DNA of 64,000 nt from Paenibacillus sp. 1011MAR3C5 (GTDB taxonomy: Bacteria; Bacillota; Bacilli; Paenibacillales; Paenibacillaceae). Location: contig NZ_QZCF01000002.1 in the NCBI RefSeq assembly GCF_003591485.1, positions 1 to 64,000 on the forward strand. The letters run 5' to 3'. Shown here piece by piece: positions 8,434 to 16,765 of this stretch. Below the pieces are notes generated by a model. It was not told where the DNA came from. It saw only the letters and a program-made list of their open reading frames with translations, and did no database searches. A program made the position numbers and the translations under genes. Position 1 is the stretch's first letter, and every line of letters begins with the position of its first letter.

Positions 8434-9369
8434 ATGAGCCATTATATCGTTAAGCGAATTGCCATGACGCTGCCGCTGTTGCTGGTCATATCCTTTTTGA
8501 CTTTTGTGCTGAACCATCTGTCTCCTATGGACCCTGCCGAGGTTGTGCTCCATGCGCAAGGAGTTCCGGTTCTGACGGAAGAACTCATCGCCGAGACGAG
8601 AGCGAAGCTCGGCATGGACCGCCCTTTGCTCATCCAATATGCCGATTGGCTGCTTGCTAGCCTTCAGCTTGATTTTGGCCATTCCTTTGTTACGGGAATG
8701 CCAGTCTGGTCGCTGCTAGGGCCCGCTTTTCTCCATACAGTCAAGCTGACATTGGTTTCTTCGGTATTGATTATGCTGATGTCGATTGGACTTGGGATCA
8801 TCTGCGCTTTGCGGAGCGGCAGATGGCTGGATATCTCCGTACGGAGCGTGTCGTTTCTGTTATCCTCGATGCCGGCTTACTGGCTTGCCGCGTTGCTCGT
8901 CTGGCTCCTCGCCGTCCGGCTGGATCTGCTGCCGACCAGCGGGATGAACGGGCTCAACAGCTACATTTTGCCGGTTATGGTTATCGTAGCAGGGTATGCA
9001 GGCATTTATTTCCGCATGATCCGAAGCTCCATGCTAAGCAATATGAATGAGGATTACGTCTTATACGGGAGGGCCTGCGGCTTGCCGGAGAGCAAAGTAA
9101 CGATGAGCATCTTGCGGAATTCCATGCAGGTCGCCATATCGGTGTTCGGAATGGCCATTCCCGTTATATTGGGAAGTACGGTTGTGGTGGAGAACGTCTT
9201 TGCATGGCCTGGACTCGGCACGCTTACGGTCAAATCGATCCTGAGCCGGGATTTCCCGATGATCCAAGCCTATGTCTTAATCCTGGCGGTCGCTTTTGTC
9301 CTGTTCAATACGGCTTCAGACGTCATGAATGCCCTGTTAAATCCTAAGATGAGGAAGGAACTAAGATGA
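8434..9369 (+). CDS. ABC transporter permease (CntB/NikB-like)
   Basis: 311 residues, a BPD_transp_1 integral membrane permease. It opens MSHYIVKRIAMTLPLLLVISFLTF and has the DPP/Opp-type periplasmic region (AKLGMDRPLLIQYADWL). The EAA-type cytoplasmic loop reads VLYGRACGLPESKV near residue 209, which contacts the ATPases. About six membrane segments are visible. It lies 18 bases after the binding-protein gene and overlaps the next permease by 4 bases (ATGA), consistent with an obligate heterodimer made in equal amounts. Confidence 0.85.
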   Translation: MSHYIVKRIAMTLPLLLVISFLTFVLNHLSPMDPAEVVLHAQGVPVLTEELIAETRAKLGMDRPLLIQYADWLLASLQLDFGHSFVTGMPVWSLLGPAFLHTVKLTLVSSVLIMLMSIGLGIICALRSGRWLDISVRSVSFLLSSMPAYWLAALLVWLLAVRLDLLPTSGMNGLNSYILPVMVIVAGYAGIYFRMIRSSMLSNMNEDYVLYGRACGLPESKVTMSILRNSMQVAISVFGMAIPVILGSTVVVENVFAWPGLGTLTVKSILSRDFPMIQAYVLILAVAFVLFNTASDVMNALLNPKMRKELR

Positions 9370-10262
9370 AGGTGCTTGTACATATTATGAGGGACAAATG
9401 GTCGGCTGTATCGTTTGCTGTCATCTCGGCGACCTTATTGCTCGGCCTGTGCGCCCCGCTTATCGCGCCTCATCCGCCGAATGAGGTCCATATGGATCTG
9501 CGTTTCGCAGGGATGTCGTGGCAATATTGGCTCGGCAACGATCATCTTGGACGCTGTGTGTTATCCCGTCTCATCTATGGCATACGTCCGAGCGTGCTGG
9601 GCGTGCTTGCGGCTTTGGCCGCATCTGTAGGCATCGGGGCGATTGCCGGTTTTGCCGCCGGTTACTTTCGAGGGAGGGTCGACGCTGTCCTGATGAGAAT
9701 TTGCGATTGTATGCTATCGTTCCCGGGGTATGTGATGACACTTGCTGTTGTGGGTATGCTGGGAGCGGGGTTAACCCATATTCTTATAGCTTTTGTGCTC
9801 ATGAAATGGGCATGGTTCGCCCGGGTGATCCGTACTGCTGTTATGCAGGTTGCGGAAGCCTCCTATGTCCAGTTCGCCAAGACGCTCCGTACGAGCCACC
9901 TCAAGATTATGGCGAAGCATATTCTGCCGGTTGCGCTTCCGGATATCGCCGTCATCTCCAGCAGCTCGTTCGGCTCGATGATCTTGCAAGTCTCCGGTTT
10001 GTCGTTTCTTGGCCTCGGTATTGAGGCGCCGCATGCGGAGTGGGGGATGATGCTGAATGAAGCCAGAACGGTCATGTTCTCCAGACCGGAGCTGATGCTG
10101 GCGCCAGGCCTTGCGATTATGGTTGTCGTATCGGCAGTGAACTTCTTGTCCGATTCGCTGCAGACGCTGCTGGATCCCAAATTAATGCATGCCGGGCGAC
10201 AGAAGAAAGCAGGCTTCGGAGCAGCCTTGCTTGCCAAAGCAGCCCGGAAGGAGGCGGTGTAG
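9366..10262 (+). CDS. ABC transporter permease (CntC/NikC-like)
   Basis: 298 residues, second BPD_transp_1 permease. The N-terminus carries the OppC_N-type segment, then GNDHLGRCVLSRLIYGIRPS, a hallmark of the DppC/NikC/OppC branch, and the EAA loop YVQFAKTLRTSHLKIMAKHILP near residue 170. It forms the membrane channel with the preceding permease. The ATG overlaps the stop of that gene. The first ATPase begins 1 base after its stop. Confidence 0.85.
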   Translation: MKVLVHIMRDKWSAVSFAVISATLLLGLCAPLIAPHPPNEVHMDLRFAGMSWQYWLGNDHLGRCVLSRLIYGIRPSVLGVLAALAASVGIGAIAGFAAGYFRGRVDAVLMRICDCMLSFPGYVMTLAVVGMLGAGLTHILIAFVLMKWAWFARVIRTAVMQVAEASYVQFAKTLRTSHLKIMAKHILPVALPDIAVISSSSFGSMILQVSGLSFLGLGIEAPHAEWGMMLNEARTVMFSRPELMLAPGLAIMVVVSAVNFLSDSLQTLLDPKLMHAGRQKKAGFGAALLAKAARKEAV

Positions 10263-10263
10263 C

Positions 10264-11091
10264 ATGGCAGGGAATGTGCTGGAAGTGAAGCATTTGAGAA
10301 TATGGGAGAGCCGCACCGGCAAGGTGCTTGTGCCGGACAGCTCCTTTCGTCTGGCGAAGGGAGAATGCCTCGGCATTGTCGGGGAGAGCGGCAGCGGCAA
10401 GTCGCTTACGTGCAAGGCTATTCTTCGGCTTCTGCAAGGCGGGCTAAGCCAGTCGGGAAGTATCCTCCTGAATGGAATCTCTCTGGCAGGGCTCTCGGAG
10501 AAGGAGATGCGCACCGTCAGAGGCAAGCGGCTGTGCATGATTATGCAGAACGGCATGCGCGCTTTCGATCCTTCCCGGCCGGTAGGCGCTCACTTGCGGG
10601 ATACAATGTCGGTACATGGCGATTGGAGCAGCATGGAGATTGAAGAACTGCTGCATGAAGCACTGATGAGCGTTGGGCTGAATGATCCTGTGGTTGTCTT
10701 GGGTCGATATTCGCATGAGCTGTCCGGGGGCATGCTGCAAAGGCTGATGATTGCACTCGCCCTTGCGCTTAAGCCCGATGTGATCATTGCCGACGAGCCG
10801 ACTACGGCGCTGGATGCTGTTACGCAATTCGAGGTGATGGAGCAATTCGTACAGCTGCGCGTTCTTACAGGCAGCAGCATGCTGTTCGTATCCCATGATC
10901 TGGGCGCAGTGAAGCGCATTGCGGATCAGGTCATTGTGATGAAGGACGGGGAAATTGTGGAGCAGGGAACGCCAAGCGAGCTGTTCACCCGTGCGGAGCA
11001 TCCGTATACTCGGCAGCTGGCTGCCTCCAAGCTGCCGCTTCATCACCATTACATGAAGCTGATGGGAGGCGCTGGATTTGCTGAACGTTGA
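10264..11091 (+). CDS. ABC transporter ATPase (CntD/NikD-like)
   Basis: 275 residues. Walker A GESGSGKSL at about residue 40, signature LSGGMLQR near 155, Walker B IIADEPTTALD near 175, and H-loop VSHDLGAVKRIADQ. The C-terminus has the oligopeptide/nickel-type tail (EHPYTRQLAASK). It powers import through the two permeases together with the next ATPase. ATG 10264 has GGAAGGAGG about 10 bases upstream; an earlier in-frame start at 10189 lies inside the preceding gene and has no ribosome site. Confidence 0.85.
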   Translation: MAGNVLEVKHLRIWESRTGKVLVPDSSFRLAKGECLGIVGESGSGKSLTCKAILRLLQGGLSQSGSILLNGISLAGLSEKEMRTVRGKRLCMIMQNGMRAFDPSRPVGAHLRDTMSVHGDWSSMEIEELLHEALMSVGLNDPVVVLGRYSHELSGGMLQRLMIALALALKPDVIIADEPTTALDAVTQFEVMEQFVQLRVLTGSSMLFVSHDLGAVKRIADQVIVMKDGEIVEQGTPSELFTRAEHPYTRQLAASKLPLHHHYMKLMGGAGFAER

Positions 11092-11803
11092 GGGTGTATA
11101 TAAGTCGTACCGCAAAGATGGCTGGTTCGGTCATTCACGCCATCAAGTGTTAACCGACATCAGCTTCGAGTGGAGGAAAGGTGAATGTCTCGGCATTATC
11201 GGCGAAAGCGGCAGCGGAAAATCGACGCTGGGGCGTCTCTTGCTTGGTATTGAGAAGCCGGATAGCGGCATCATCTCATTCGGCGGCAAGCCGGTTGCTG
11301 GCCGGAGGTCGGGAAGAGTCGGCCTAAGTGCTGTATTCCAGGACTATACGTCATCGATTAATCCGTTTTTCCATGTCCGTCGGGCGATGCTTGAAGTGCT
11401 GCCCCGTGCATCAGACGATGAGCTCGAAGAGCGGCTGCTGCAGGTGGGACTGGATGCTTCCTATCTGCCGAAGTATCCCCATGAGCTATCTGGCGGAGAG
11501 GCGCAGCGGGTATGCATCGCCAGAGCTGTTGCAACGGGATCGCCTTGCATCTTGCTGGATGAAGCAATCAGCTCGTTGGACGGGTCCGTGCAGATGCAAG
11601 TACTTGAATTGCTAAAGGGCTGGAGAGAGAAGCATGGAACGGGCTACATCTTCATCACTCACGATATCCAGGCGGCGGCGTATTTGTGCGACAGGATTAT
11701 GATTATCCGGCATGGCCGAATCGAGGAGATGGTCGATGCCGCCGATCTACAGCATGTCAAATCTCTCTACGCGCAAGAGCTGCTGCGCAAGGTCTTGTTA
11801 TGA
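11078..11803 (+). CDS. ABC transporter ATPase (CntF/NikE-like)
   Basis: 241 residues. Walker [14 protein letters not shown] near residue 41, signature [14 protein letters not shown] near 140, Walker B CILLDEAISSLD and H-loop FITHD. It pairs with the preceding ATPase, as in nickel, peptide and opine-metallophore importers. The most likely start is TTG 11078, with GGGAGG 9 bases upstream, giving a 14-base overlap with the previous gene and translational coupling. The C-terminal OppF-type tail is short. Confidence 0.83.
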   Translation: MLNVEGVYKSYRKDGWFGHSRHQVLTDISFEWRKGECLGIIGESGSGKSTLGRLLLGIEKPDSGIISFGGKPVAGRRSGRVGLSAVFQDYTSSINPFFHVRRAMLEVLPRASDDELEERLLQVGLDASYLPKYPHELSGGEAQRVCIARAVATGSPCILLDEAISSLDGSVQMQVLELLKGWREKHGTGYIFITHDIQAAAYLCDRIMIIRHGRIEEMVDAADLQHVKSLYAQELLRKVLL

Positions 11804-11855
11804 CGAGGCGATGGAGCGGCTTGCAGGCTAGTGCCTGGAGGAAGGAGGGAAGGCT

Positions 11856-13055
11856 GTGAAGGGCGCATTGTCCTGGCCGTTTCTCCGGCTCTATGTGTTG
11901 ACGCTGTTTTATTTTAGCGCCAATTCGATTATGAACGTGATCATTCCTCTAAAGGGTGAAGCGGCAGGCGCATCCAACCTGACAATCGGCATCATTATGG
12001 GCGCTTATCTGTTCACGACGATGTTTTTGCGCCCATGGGCAGGTTATCTGATCCAATTTCACGGGCCGGTGAAGGTGCTGCGTGCGATTCTGCTTCTGAA
12101 TGGTGTGGCGCTTGTGCTATATGCCTTTACCGGGCTTGGCGGATATTTTGTTGCGCGGGTGCTGCAAGGGGTATGTACAGCTTTTTTCTCAATGGCGCTG
12201 CAATTGGGCCTCATTGACGCCTTACCTGACAAGGATCGGTCGCAAGGCATATCCATGTATTCGTTATGCTCTTATTTGCCGGGAATCATCGGGCCTCTGC
12301 TGGCGATCGGCATCTGGCAGACGGGGCAGATGAGCGTACTCGCGGCAGTGATGATAGGGATTGCGGTATTGACAGGAGCGGCAGGCTACTCGGTACGTAT
12401 GGAGCATCAGTGGGATCGGGCGGCTGGCGATTGTGAGCAGCGGAAGCAAGGGCTTAGCATGTGGACCTCGTTTAGCCAGCTTGTGACGAATCCGTCTTTG
12501 TTCAAGAGCAGCTCGCTGATGTTAAGCGCTTCTGTGGTATTCGGAGCGGTGACCGCTTTCGTGCCCTTGTATGCGGTTCATGTCCAAGATGGCAGCGCAG
12601 CGGTCTTTCTGATGATTCAGGCGGCGGCAGTCGTGGCGGTTCGCTTGCTATTCGGCAAAAAAATCCCTTCTGACGGCAAGTGGCATTCTACTTTCATGAT
12701 TACGGCTATGCTGCTGGTTGCCGTGGCTTCGCTTAGTGTGAGTCTGGCGGCATCGTCAGGCGCGGTGCCCTTTTATGCCGGGGCGATAAGTATGGGCATC
12801 GCCCAAGCATTGCTATATCCGGCCCTAACCACCTATCTCAGCTTCGTCTTGCCCAAGGAGAACCGCAATGTTCTGATGGGTTTGTTTATCGCGACGGCTG
12901 ATATGGGCGTATCGCTGGGCGCTATCGTAATGGGTACGGTATCGGACTGGTTCTCTTATTCTTTCATGTATATGATGTGCGCGATTCTAAGCGCGGGGAT
13001 GGCGGTTGTTGCTTTCGACCGGAACGTTAAGCCTTTGAAGATGAAGGAACATTAA
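11856..13055 (+). CDS. MFS exporter (CntE-like)
   Basis: 399 residues, twelve-helix major facilitator protein with the loop 2-3 motif near residue 60 (FLRPWAGYLIQFHGPVKVL) and a central charged loop around 185-205. In the staphylopine locus the last gene encodes an MFS protein that exports the free metallophore, and this gene is last in the same order. GTG 11856 is preceded by GAAGGAGGGAAGG. A terminator follows at 13090. Alternatives are a drug or sugar exporter; the context is the main reason for the metallophore call. Confidence 0.72.
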   Translation: MKGALSWPFLRLYVLTLFYFSANSIMNVIIPLKGEAAGASNLTIGIIMGAYLFTTMFLRPWAGYLIQFHGPVKVLRAILLLNGVALVLYAFTGLGGYFVARVLQGVCTAFFSMALQLGLIDALPDKDRSQGISMYSLCSYLPGIIGPLLAIGIWQTGQMSVLAAVMIGIAVLTGAAGYSVRMEHQWDRAAGDCEQRKQGLSMWTSFSQLVTNPSLFKSSSLMLSASVVFGAVTAFVPLYAVHVQDGSAAVFLMIQAAAVVAVRLLFGKKIPSDGKWHSTFMITAMLLVAVASLSVSLAASSGAVPFYAGAISMGIAQALLYPALTTYLSFVLPKENRNVLMGLFIATADMGVSLGAIVMGTVSDWFSYSFMYMMCAILSAGMAVVAFDRNVKPLKMKEH

Positions 13056-13089
13056 CGCTGCGGGTACAACTAAATTAATAGAATGGACG

Positions 13090-13124
13090 AGCCTGCTATT
13101 CTTTGAATAGCGGGCTATTTTTAT
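13090..13124 (+). terminator. Intrinsic terminator of the cnt-like operon
   Basis: AGCCTGCTATTC at 13090-13101 pairs with GAATAGCGGGCT at 13105-13116 across a 3-base loop, followed by ATTTTTATT. Confidence 0.85.
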
Positions 13125-13171
13125 TCGAATTGTACGATTGCAAACTTTTTTCTTATGAAATAAAATCATCG

Positions 13172-13201
13172 TGTCGATTTATTCGTTATTCATTCGTCGT
13201 G
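13172..13201 (+). promoter_or_regulatory. ECF42-type promoter upstream of the alpha/beta hydrolase
   Basis: TGTCGA at 13172-13177, 17 bases, then CGTCGTG at 13195-13201. The same arrangement, also followed by TA-ATAGAAGC, occurs before the ECF42 operon at 14132. As I recall, ECF42 promoters characterised in Streptomyces use TGTCGA at -35 and a CGA/TC-like -10. Confidence 0.7.
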
Positions 13202-13237
13202 TACATAGAAGCCAGTTTATATTCAGGAGGAATGCGC

Positions 13238-14044
13238 ATGCATTACGCAATATCGAAGGACGGAACGAAGATCGCTTATGACCAGACAGGAAAGGGCCCT
13301 GCGCTCATATTGATATCGGGAGCATTCGGCTATCGCAAATTCGCGGATGTGGCCAAGCTTGCAGCCCTGCTGTCAGGACGATTCACTGTATATAACTATG
13401 ATCGCAGAGGCCGCGGCGATAGCGGAGATGCGAAGCCTTACGAGATAGAGAGAGAAATCGAAGATTTGGAGGCTATGATTCAAGCGGCAGGCGGATCGGC
13501 CTATGTGTGGGGATTGTCCTCGGGCGCCGTTCTATGTATGCAGGCCGCTGCTAGAGGCGTGCAGATGAAGAAGCTGGTGTTGCACGAGCCGCCGTTTGTC
13601 GTAGATAAGGCCGACAGGATCGTTCCTGAGGGGTTTGCAAGACAGGTGACGGAGCTGGTTGCCGCTGGGAAGCGGGCGGAGGCGGTCCGCTACTTTATGA
13701 CCAAAGGGATGGGAGCGCCTGTGTTCGTCGTCCGTCTGATGCGCTTGATGCCGGGCGTATGGTCCACGCTAACGGGGCTGGCCCACACGCTGCCGTACGA
13801 TGCGGCATTGCTGGACGGGCATATGGAGGGCAAGCCGCTGTCTCCTGCGATGTGGCAAGGGGTTGCGATGCCTGCGCTGGTGCTGGAGGGTACGGAAAGC
13901 CCGGCTTCTCTGCGCCGGGGCGCTCAAGCGACGGCCGCCGTTCTCCCAAATGCGAGACTTGTCAGCAAGAAAGGGCTCGGCCATACGAAAAAGTTGAACG
14001 CAGCCATGATCGCTTCAGAGCTGGAGGCCTTTTTTCTAGCATAA
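13238..14044 (+). CDS. Alpha/beta-fold hydrolase (putative ECF42 regulon member)
   Basis: 268 residues, single alpha/beta hydrolase domain. The oxyanion/strand region is ALILISGAFG, the nucleophile elbow GLSSGA near residue 95 carries the catalytic serine, and the C-terminal GLGHTKK supplies the histidine. No signal peptide, so cytosolic. Substrate unknown; esterase or thioesterase activity is typical. ATG 13238 sits 7 bases after AGGAGG; an in-frame ATG six bases earlier is too close to it. The promoter motif matches that of the adjacent sigma-factor operon, so the two are probably co-regulated. Confidence 0.85.
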   Translation: MHYAISKDGTKIAYDQTGKGPALILISGAFGYRKFADVAKLAALLSGRFTVYNYDRRGRGDSGDAKPYEIEREIEDLEAMIQAAGGSAYVWGLSSGAVLCMQAAARGVQMKKLVLHEPPFVVDKADRIVPEGFARQVTELVAAGKRAEAVRYFMTKGMGAPVFVVRLMRLMPGVWSTLTGLAHTLPYDAALLDGHMEGKPLSPAMWQGVAMPALVLEGTESPASLRRGAQATAAVLPNARLVSKKGLGHTKKLNAAMIASELEAFFLA

Positions 14045-14131
14045 GTAACGTGACGGTCATTCGGTTTAGAAGGATGCATACAACGGTTGTCAAAAATAGT
14101 AACATAGTTGGTATAAAAAAAATTCCGAATC

Positions 14132-14161
14132 TGTCGATTTAATCAATCATGATTCGTTGTG
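14132..14161 (+). promoter_or_regulatory. ECF42-type promoter of the DGPF-sigma-DGPF operon
   Basis: TGTCGA at 14132-14137, 17 bases, CGTTGTG at 14155-14161. It shares flanking bases with the copy at 13172, differing mainly within the spacer. Predicted autoregulation of the sigma factor encoded downstream. Confidence 0.7.
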
Positions 14162-14235
14162 TAGATAGAAGCATCCAGAAATAACGGTCTAAGGACTGGA
14201 TAGCGATGCTGATCAACATTTTGGGAGGAATAGAT

Positions 14236-14670
14236 ATGAGATTTATGATGATTGTAAAAGCGACTGCGGATTCAGAAGCCGGAGCAATGCCTAGCCAGGA
14301 GCTCATTGATGCTATGCAGAAGTACAACGAGGAATTGGTTAAGGCGGGAGTGCTGCTTGCGGCAGACGGCTTGCAGCCAAGCTCGAACGGCATTCGGATC
14401 TCCTACCCGGAACCGGGCGGGAAGCCGAAGGTGACCGACGGTCCTTTTACCGAAGCGAAGGAATTAATTGCGGGGTACACGCTCATCGAGGTCAAGTCGC
14501 GGGAAGAAGCAATCGAGTGGGCGCTGCGCATGCCGGACCCGCATGGATTCGGACAAGGCGAGATTGAGCTTAGACAGGTATTCGATGTCGAGGACTTGAT
14601 GGAGGACCCTGAGACATTGGCGAAGGAAGCGGCGCTTCGGAAGCAAGTGGAGCAGCAGAGGAACGCGTGA
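14236..14670 (+). CDS. DGPF/YCII-family protein
   Basis: 144 residues: MRFMMIVKATADSEAG, GGKPKVTDGPFTEAKELIAGY with the DGPF signature near residue 76, and EEAIEWALRMPDPHG. YciI-like proteins form a ferredoxin-like dimeric fold. DGPF proteins are the characteristic partners of ECF42 sigma factors, where they are thought to be controlled by, or to sense for, the sigma factor. GGGAGG precedes the ATG. Its stop overlaps the GTG start of the sigma-factor gene (GTGA). A second DGPF-type protein lies on the other side. Confidence 0.88.
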   Translation: MRFMMIVKATADSEAGAMPSQELIDAMQKYNEELVKAGVLLAADGLQPSSNGIRISYPEPGGKPKVTDGPFTEAKELIAGYTLIEVKSREEAIEWALRMPDPHGFGQGEIELRQVFDVEDLMEDPETLAKEAALRKQVEQQRNA

Positions 14671-15953
14671 GCCGCGCATCAGCCCATCGCACCATTGATG
14701 CGATCTGGCGCATGGAATCGCCAAAGCTGATTGCAAGCCTTACCCGCATGGTGCGCGATGTCGGACTGGCGGAGGACTTGGCGCAGGACGCTCTGGTTAT
14801 TGCGCTGGAACGGTGGCCGGAGAGCGGCATCCCGGATAATCCGGGCGCCTGGCTGATGACGACAGCCAAGCGGCGCGCCATCGATCTGCTGCGGAGGAAC
14901 AAGGTCGGCGAGCGGAAGTACGAGGAGCTTGCCCGCCATGCCAGCTTGTACACCGAGGCGGATATTGACGGGGCGATAGACGGGGAGATCGGCGATGATC
15001 TCCTGCGTCTGATCTTCCTCACCTGCCATCCGGTATTGTCGCCGGAGGCTCGCGTAGCGCTGACGCTGCGATTGCTCTGCGGGCTTACGACGGATGAGAT
15101 CGCCCGGTCTTGCCTTGTGGCCGAGGCGACCATTGCCCAGCGTATTGTACGAGCCAAGCGGACGCTGAACGCCAAGCGGGTTCCGTTCGAGGCGCCAGAG
15201 GGCGAGGAGCTGAAGGAGCGGCTCTCCGCTGTGCTGGAAGTCATCTATCTCATGTTCAACGAAGGGTATTCCGCTACTTCGGGAGAGAACTGGATACGTC
15301 CTCTTCTATGCCAGGAAGCGTTAAGGCTGGGACGCGTTCTTGCCGAGATCGCCCAGGATGAGCCGGAGGTGCACGGGCTGGTCGCTCTTATGGAGATCCA
15401 GTCCTCTCGCTTGAAAACAAGAGTAGGCGCAGGTGGAGAGCCTGTTCTTCTCAAGGATCAGAATCGCTCCCTGTGGGATCGTCTGCTTATCCGCCGCGGG
15501 CTTGCGGCGCTGGAGCGCAGCCGGAGGCATGGCAGGACGCTAGGGCCATACTCGCTCCAGGCGGCGATTGCCGCCTGCCATGCAGAGGCTGTGTCGGTGG
15601 AGGATACGAATTGGATCCGGATAGCGGCTCTGTATGAAGCGCTGTCGCGAATCTCGTATTCGCCGATTGTGGAGTTGAACCGTGCGGTTGCCGTGTCCAT
15701 GGCTTTTGGTCCTGCATTCGGACTTCAGATTGTCGATGCGCTGCATAACGAGCCCCTGCTATATGGGTATCATTTGCTGCCAAGCGTGCGCGGCGATCTG
15801 CTGATGAAGCTGGAACGATATGAGGAAGCCATTGTGGAGTTTGAGCGCGCAGCGGGCATGACGAGGAACGAGCGGGAGCGGATGCTGCTGTCGGAGCGTG
15901 CAGCCGAATGCAAGCAGAAATGCCAAGCACGGAGTAGAGGCGGTGTTGATTGA
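14667..15953 (+). CDS. ECF42-type RNA polymerase sigma factor
   Basis: 428 residues. The sigma2 region (LTRMVRDVGLAEDLAQDALVIALERWP) and sigma4 region (LTTDEIARSCLVAEATIAQRIVRAKRTL) fill the first 180 residues. A long C-terminal extension follows, with an HTH-adjacent FNEGYSA segment and TPR-like helices (NRAVAVSMAFGPAFGLQIVDAL), as in group ECF42. In that group the extension, not an anti-sigma factor, controls activity, and a conserved partner is a DGPF protein; both flank this gene. GTG start coupled to the upstream stop. Predicted to recognise the two TGTCGA promoters at 13172 and 14132. Confidence 0.88.
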   Translation: MSRASAHRTIDAIWRMESPKLIASLTRMVRDVGLAEDLAQDALVIALERWPESGIPDNPGAWLMTTAKRRAIDLLRRNKVGERKYEELARHASLYTEADIDGAIDGEIGDDLLRLIFLTCHPVLSPEARVALTLRLLCGLTTDEIARSCLVAEATIAQRIVRAKRTLNAKRVPFEAPEGEELKERLSAVLEVIYLMFNEGYSATSGENWIRPLLCQEALRLGRVLAEIAQDEPEVHGLVALMEIQSSRLKTRVGAGGEPVLLKDQNRSLWDRLLIRRGLAALERSRRHGRTLGPYSLQAAIAACHAEAVSVEDTNWIRIAALYEALSRISYSPIVELNRAVAVSMAFGPAFGLQIVDALHNEPLLYGYHLLPSVRGDLLMKLERYEEAIVEFERAAGMTRNERERMLLSERAAECKQKCQARSRGGVD

Positions 15954-16384
15954 TGCGTTTTATGGTCATGGTAAAAGCAACGGGTTATTTTGAGGCGGGG
16001 ATACGGGACGGCAGGGAACATTCCGGAGCGAAAGACGCCTTCTTGAAGAACCTGCAGGATGCAGGCGTTTTCCTGTCTGCGGAAGAGCTGCTGCCAAGCT
16101 CAAGCGGAATAAGAGTTGTATTCCCGCCGGGCGGCGGAGCGCCTGCTATGCAATCAGGCCCTTTTTTGCCGGAGCAAGAATGGATTGCCGGTTATACGGT
16201 CATTGACGTGGACACGGAGGAAGAGGCGTTGAAGTGGGCGCTTCGCATGCCGCTCCCCCCGGAGCAAGGCGAGCATGTGATTGAGGTTCGAAGGCTGGCA
16301 TCCAGAACGGATTACGTGCTAGATGCGAGAACTCAGGCTATGAAGGCCGATCTGCAAGATCAGTTAAGTCTATTGCATCCATAA
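15953..16384 (+). CDS. Second DGPF/YCII-family protein
   Basis: 143 residues: MRFMVMVKATGYFEAG, PSSSGIRVVFPPGGG, GPFLPEQEWIAGYTVIDV and EEALKWALRMPLPP. It is clearly related to the protein encoded at 14236, but the DGPF signature is altered to SGPF, so the aspartate is lost. The ATG overlaps the sigma-factor stop by one base. An in-frame TTG three bases upstream is possible. Presumed to work in the same ECF42 module. Confidence 0.85.
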   Translation: MRFMVMVKATGYFEAGIRDGREHSGAKDAFLKNLQDAGVFLSAEELLPSSSGIRVVFPPGGGAPAMQSGPFLPEQEWIAGYTVIDVDTEEEALKWALRMPLPPEQGEHVIEVRRLASRTDYVLDARTQAMKADLQDQLSLLHP

Positions 16385-16401
16385 CGAAGGAGAGAGTATT
16401 T

Positions 16402-16743
16402 ATGAATCAAGAGATCAAGGATTTTATCGACGGACTGAAGGAAGCATGGCAGCAAGAACTGAGCATCGAGCTGCGCAGCGTTGTCTATCAAGCGATACCG
16501 GACGCGCAGGAGCGTCTGCAGTATAAGAAGCCGCATTTTCTGAAAAACGGAAAGTACGCCGCCGTAATTTCCACCTCCAAGGATGCTGTCAGCTTTACCA
16601 TCTTCCATGCAACCGGACTTGAGCTTCCTGAAGGAGAATGGGACGGCCCTGCTGAGCGCAAGACGCGAAAGTTCCGCAAAGGGGATGCCATTGAAGCGAA
16701 TCAGCTCTCTGCATGGCTTGCGCAAGCATCCTCGTCCATCTAA
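16402..16743 (+). CDS. DUF1801 domain protein
   Basis: 113 residues: FIDGLKEAWQQELSIELRSVV, LQYKKPHFLKNGKYAAVIST and a C-terminal RKTRKFRKGDAIEANQLSAWL. The layout is that of a compact DUF1801 domain of unknown function. GAAGGAGAG is placed before the ATG, and the 17-base gap to the DGPF gene suggests it is the last gene of the ECF42 operon. It differs substantially from the DUF1801 protein at 5829. Confidence 0.78.
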   Translation: MNQEIKDFIDGLKEAWQQELSIELRSVVYQAIPDAQERLQYKKPHFLKNGKYAAVISTSKDAVSFTIFHATGLELPEGEWDGPAERKTRKFRKGDAIEANQLSAWLAQASSSI

Positions 16744-16765
16744 CCGTTTACGAAGGCAAGGCAAA

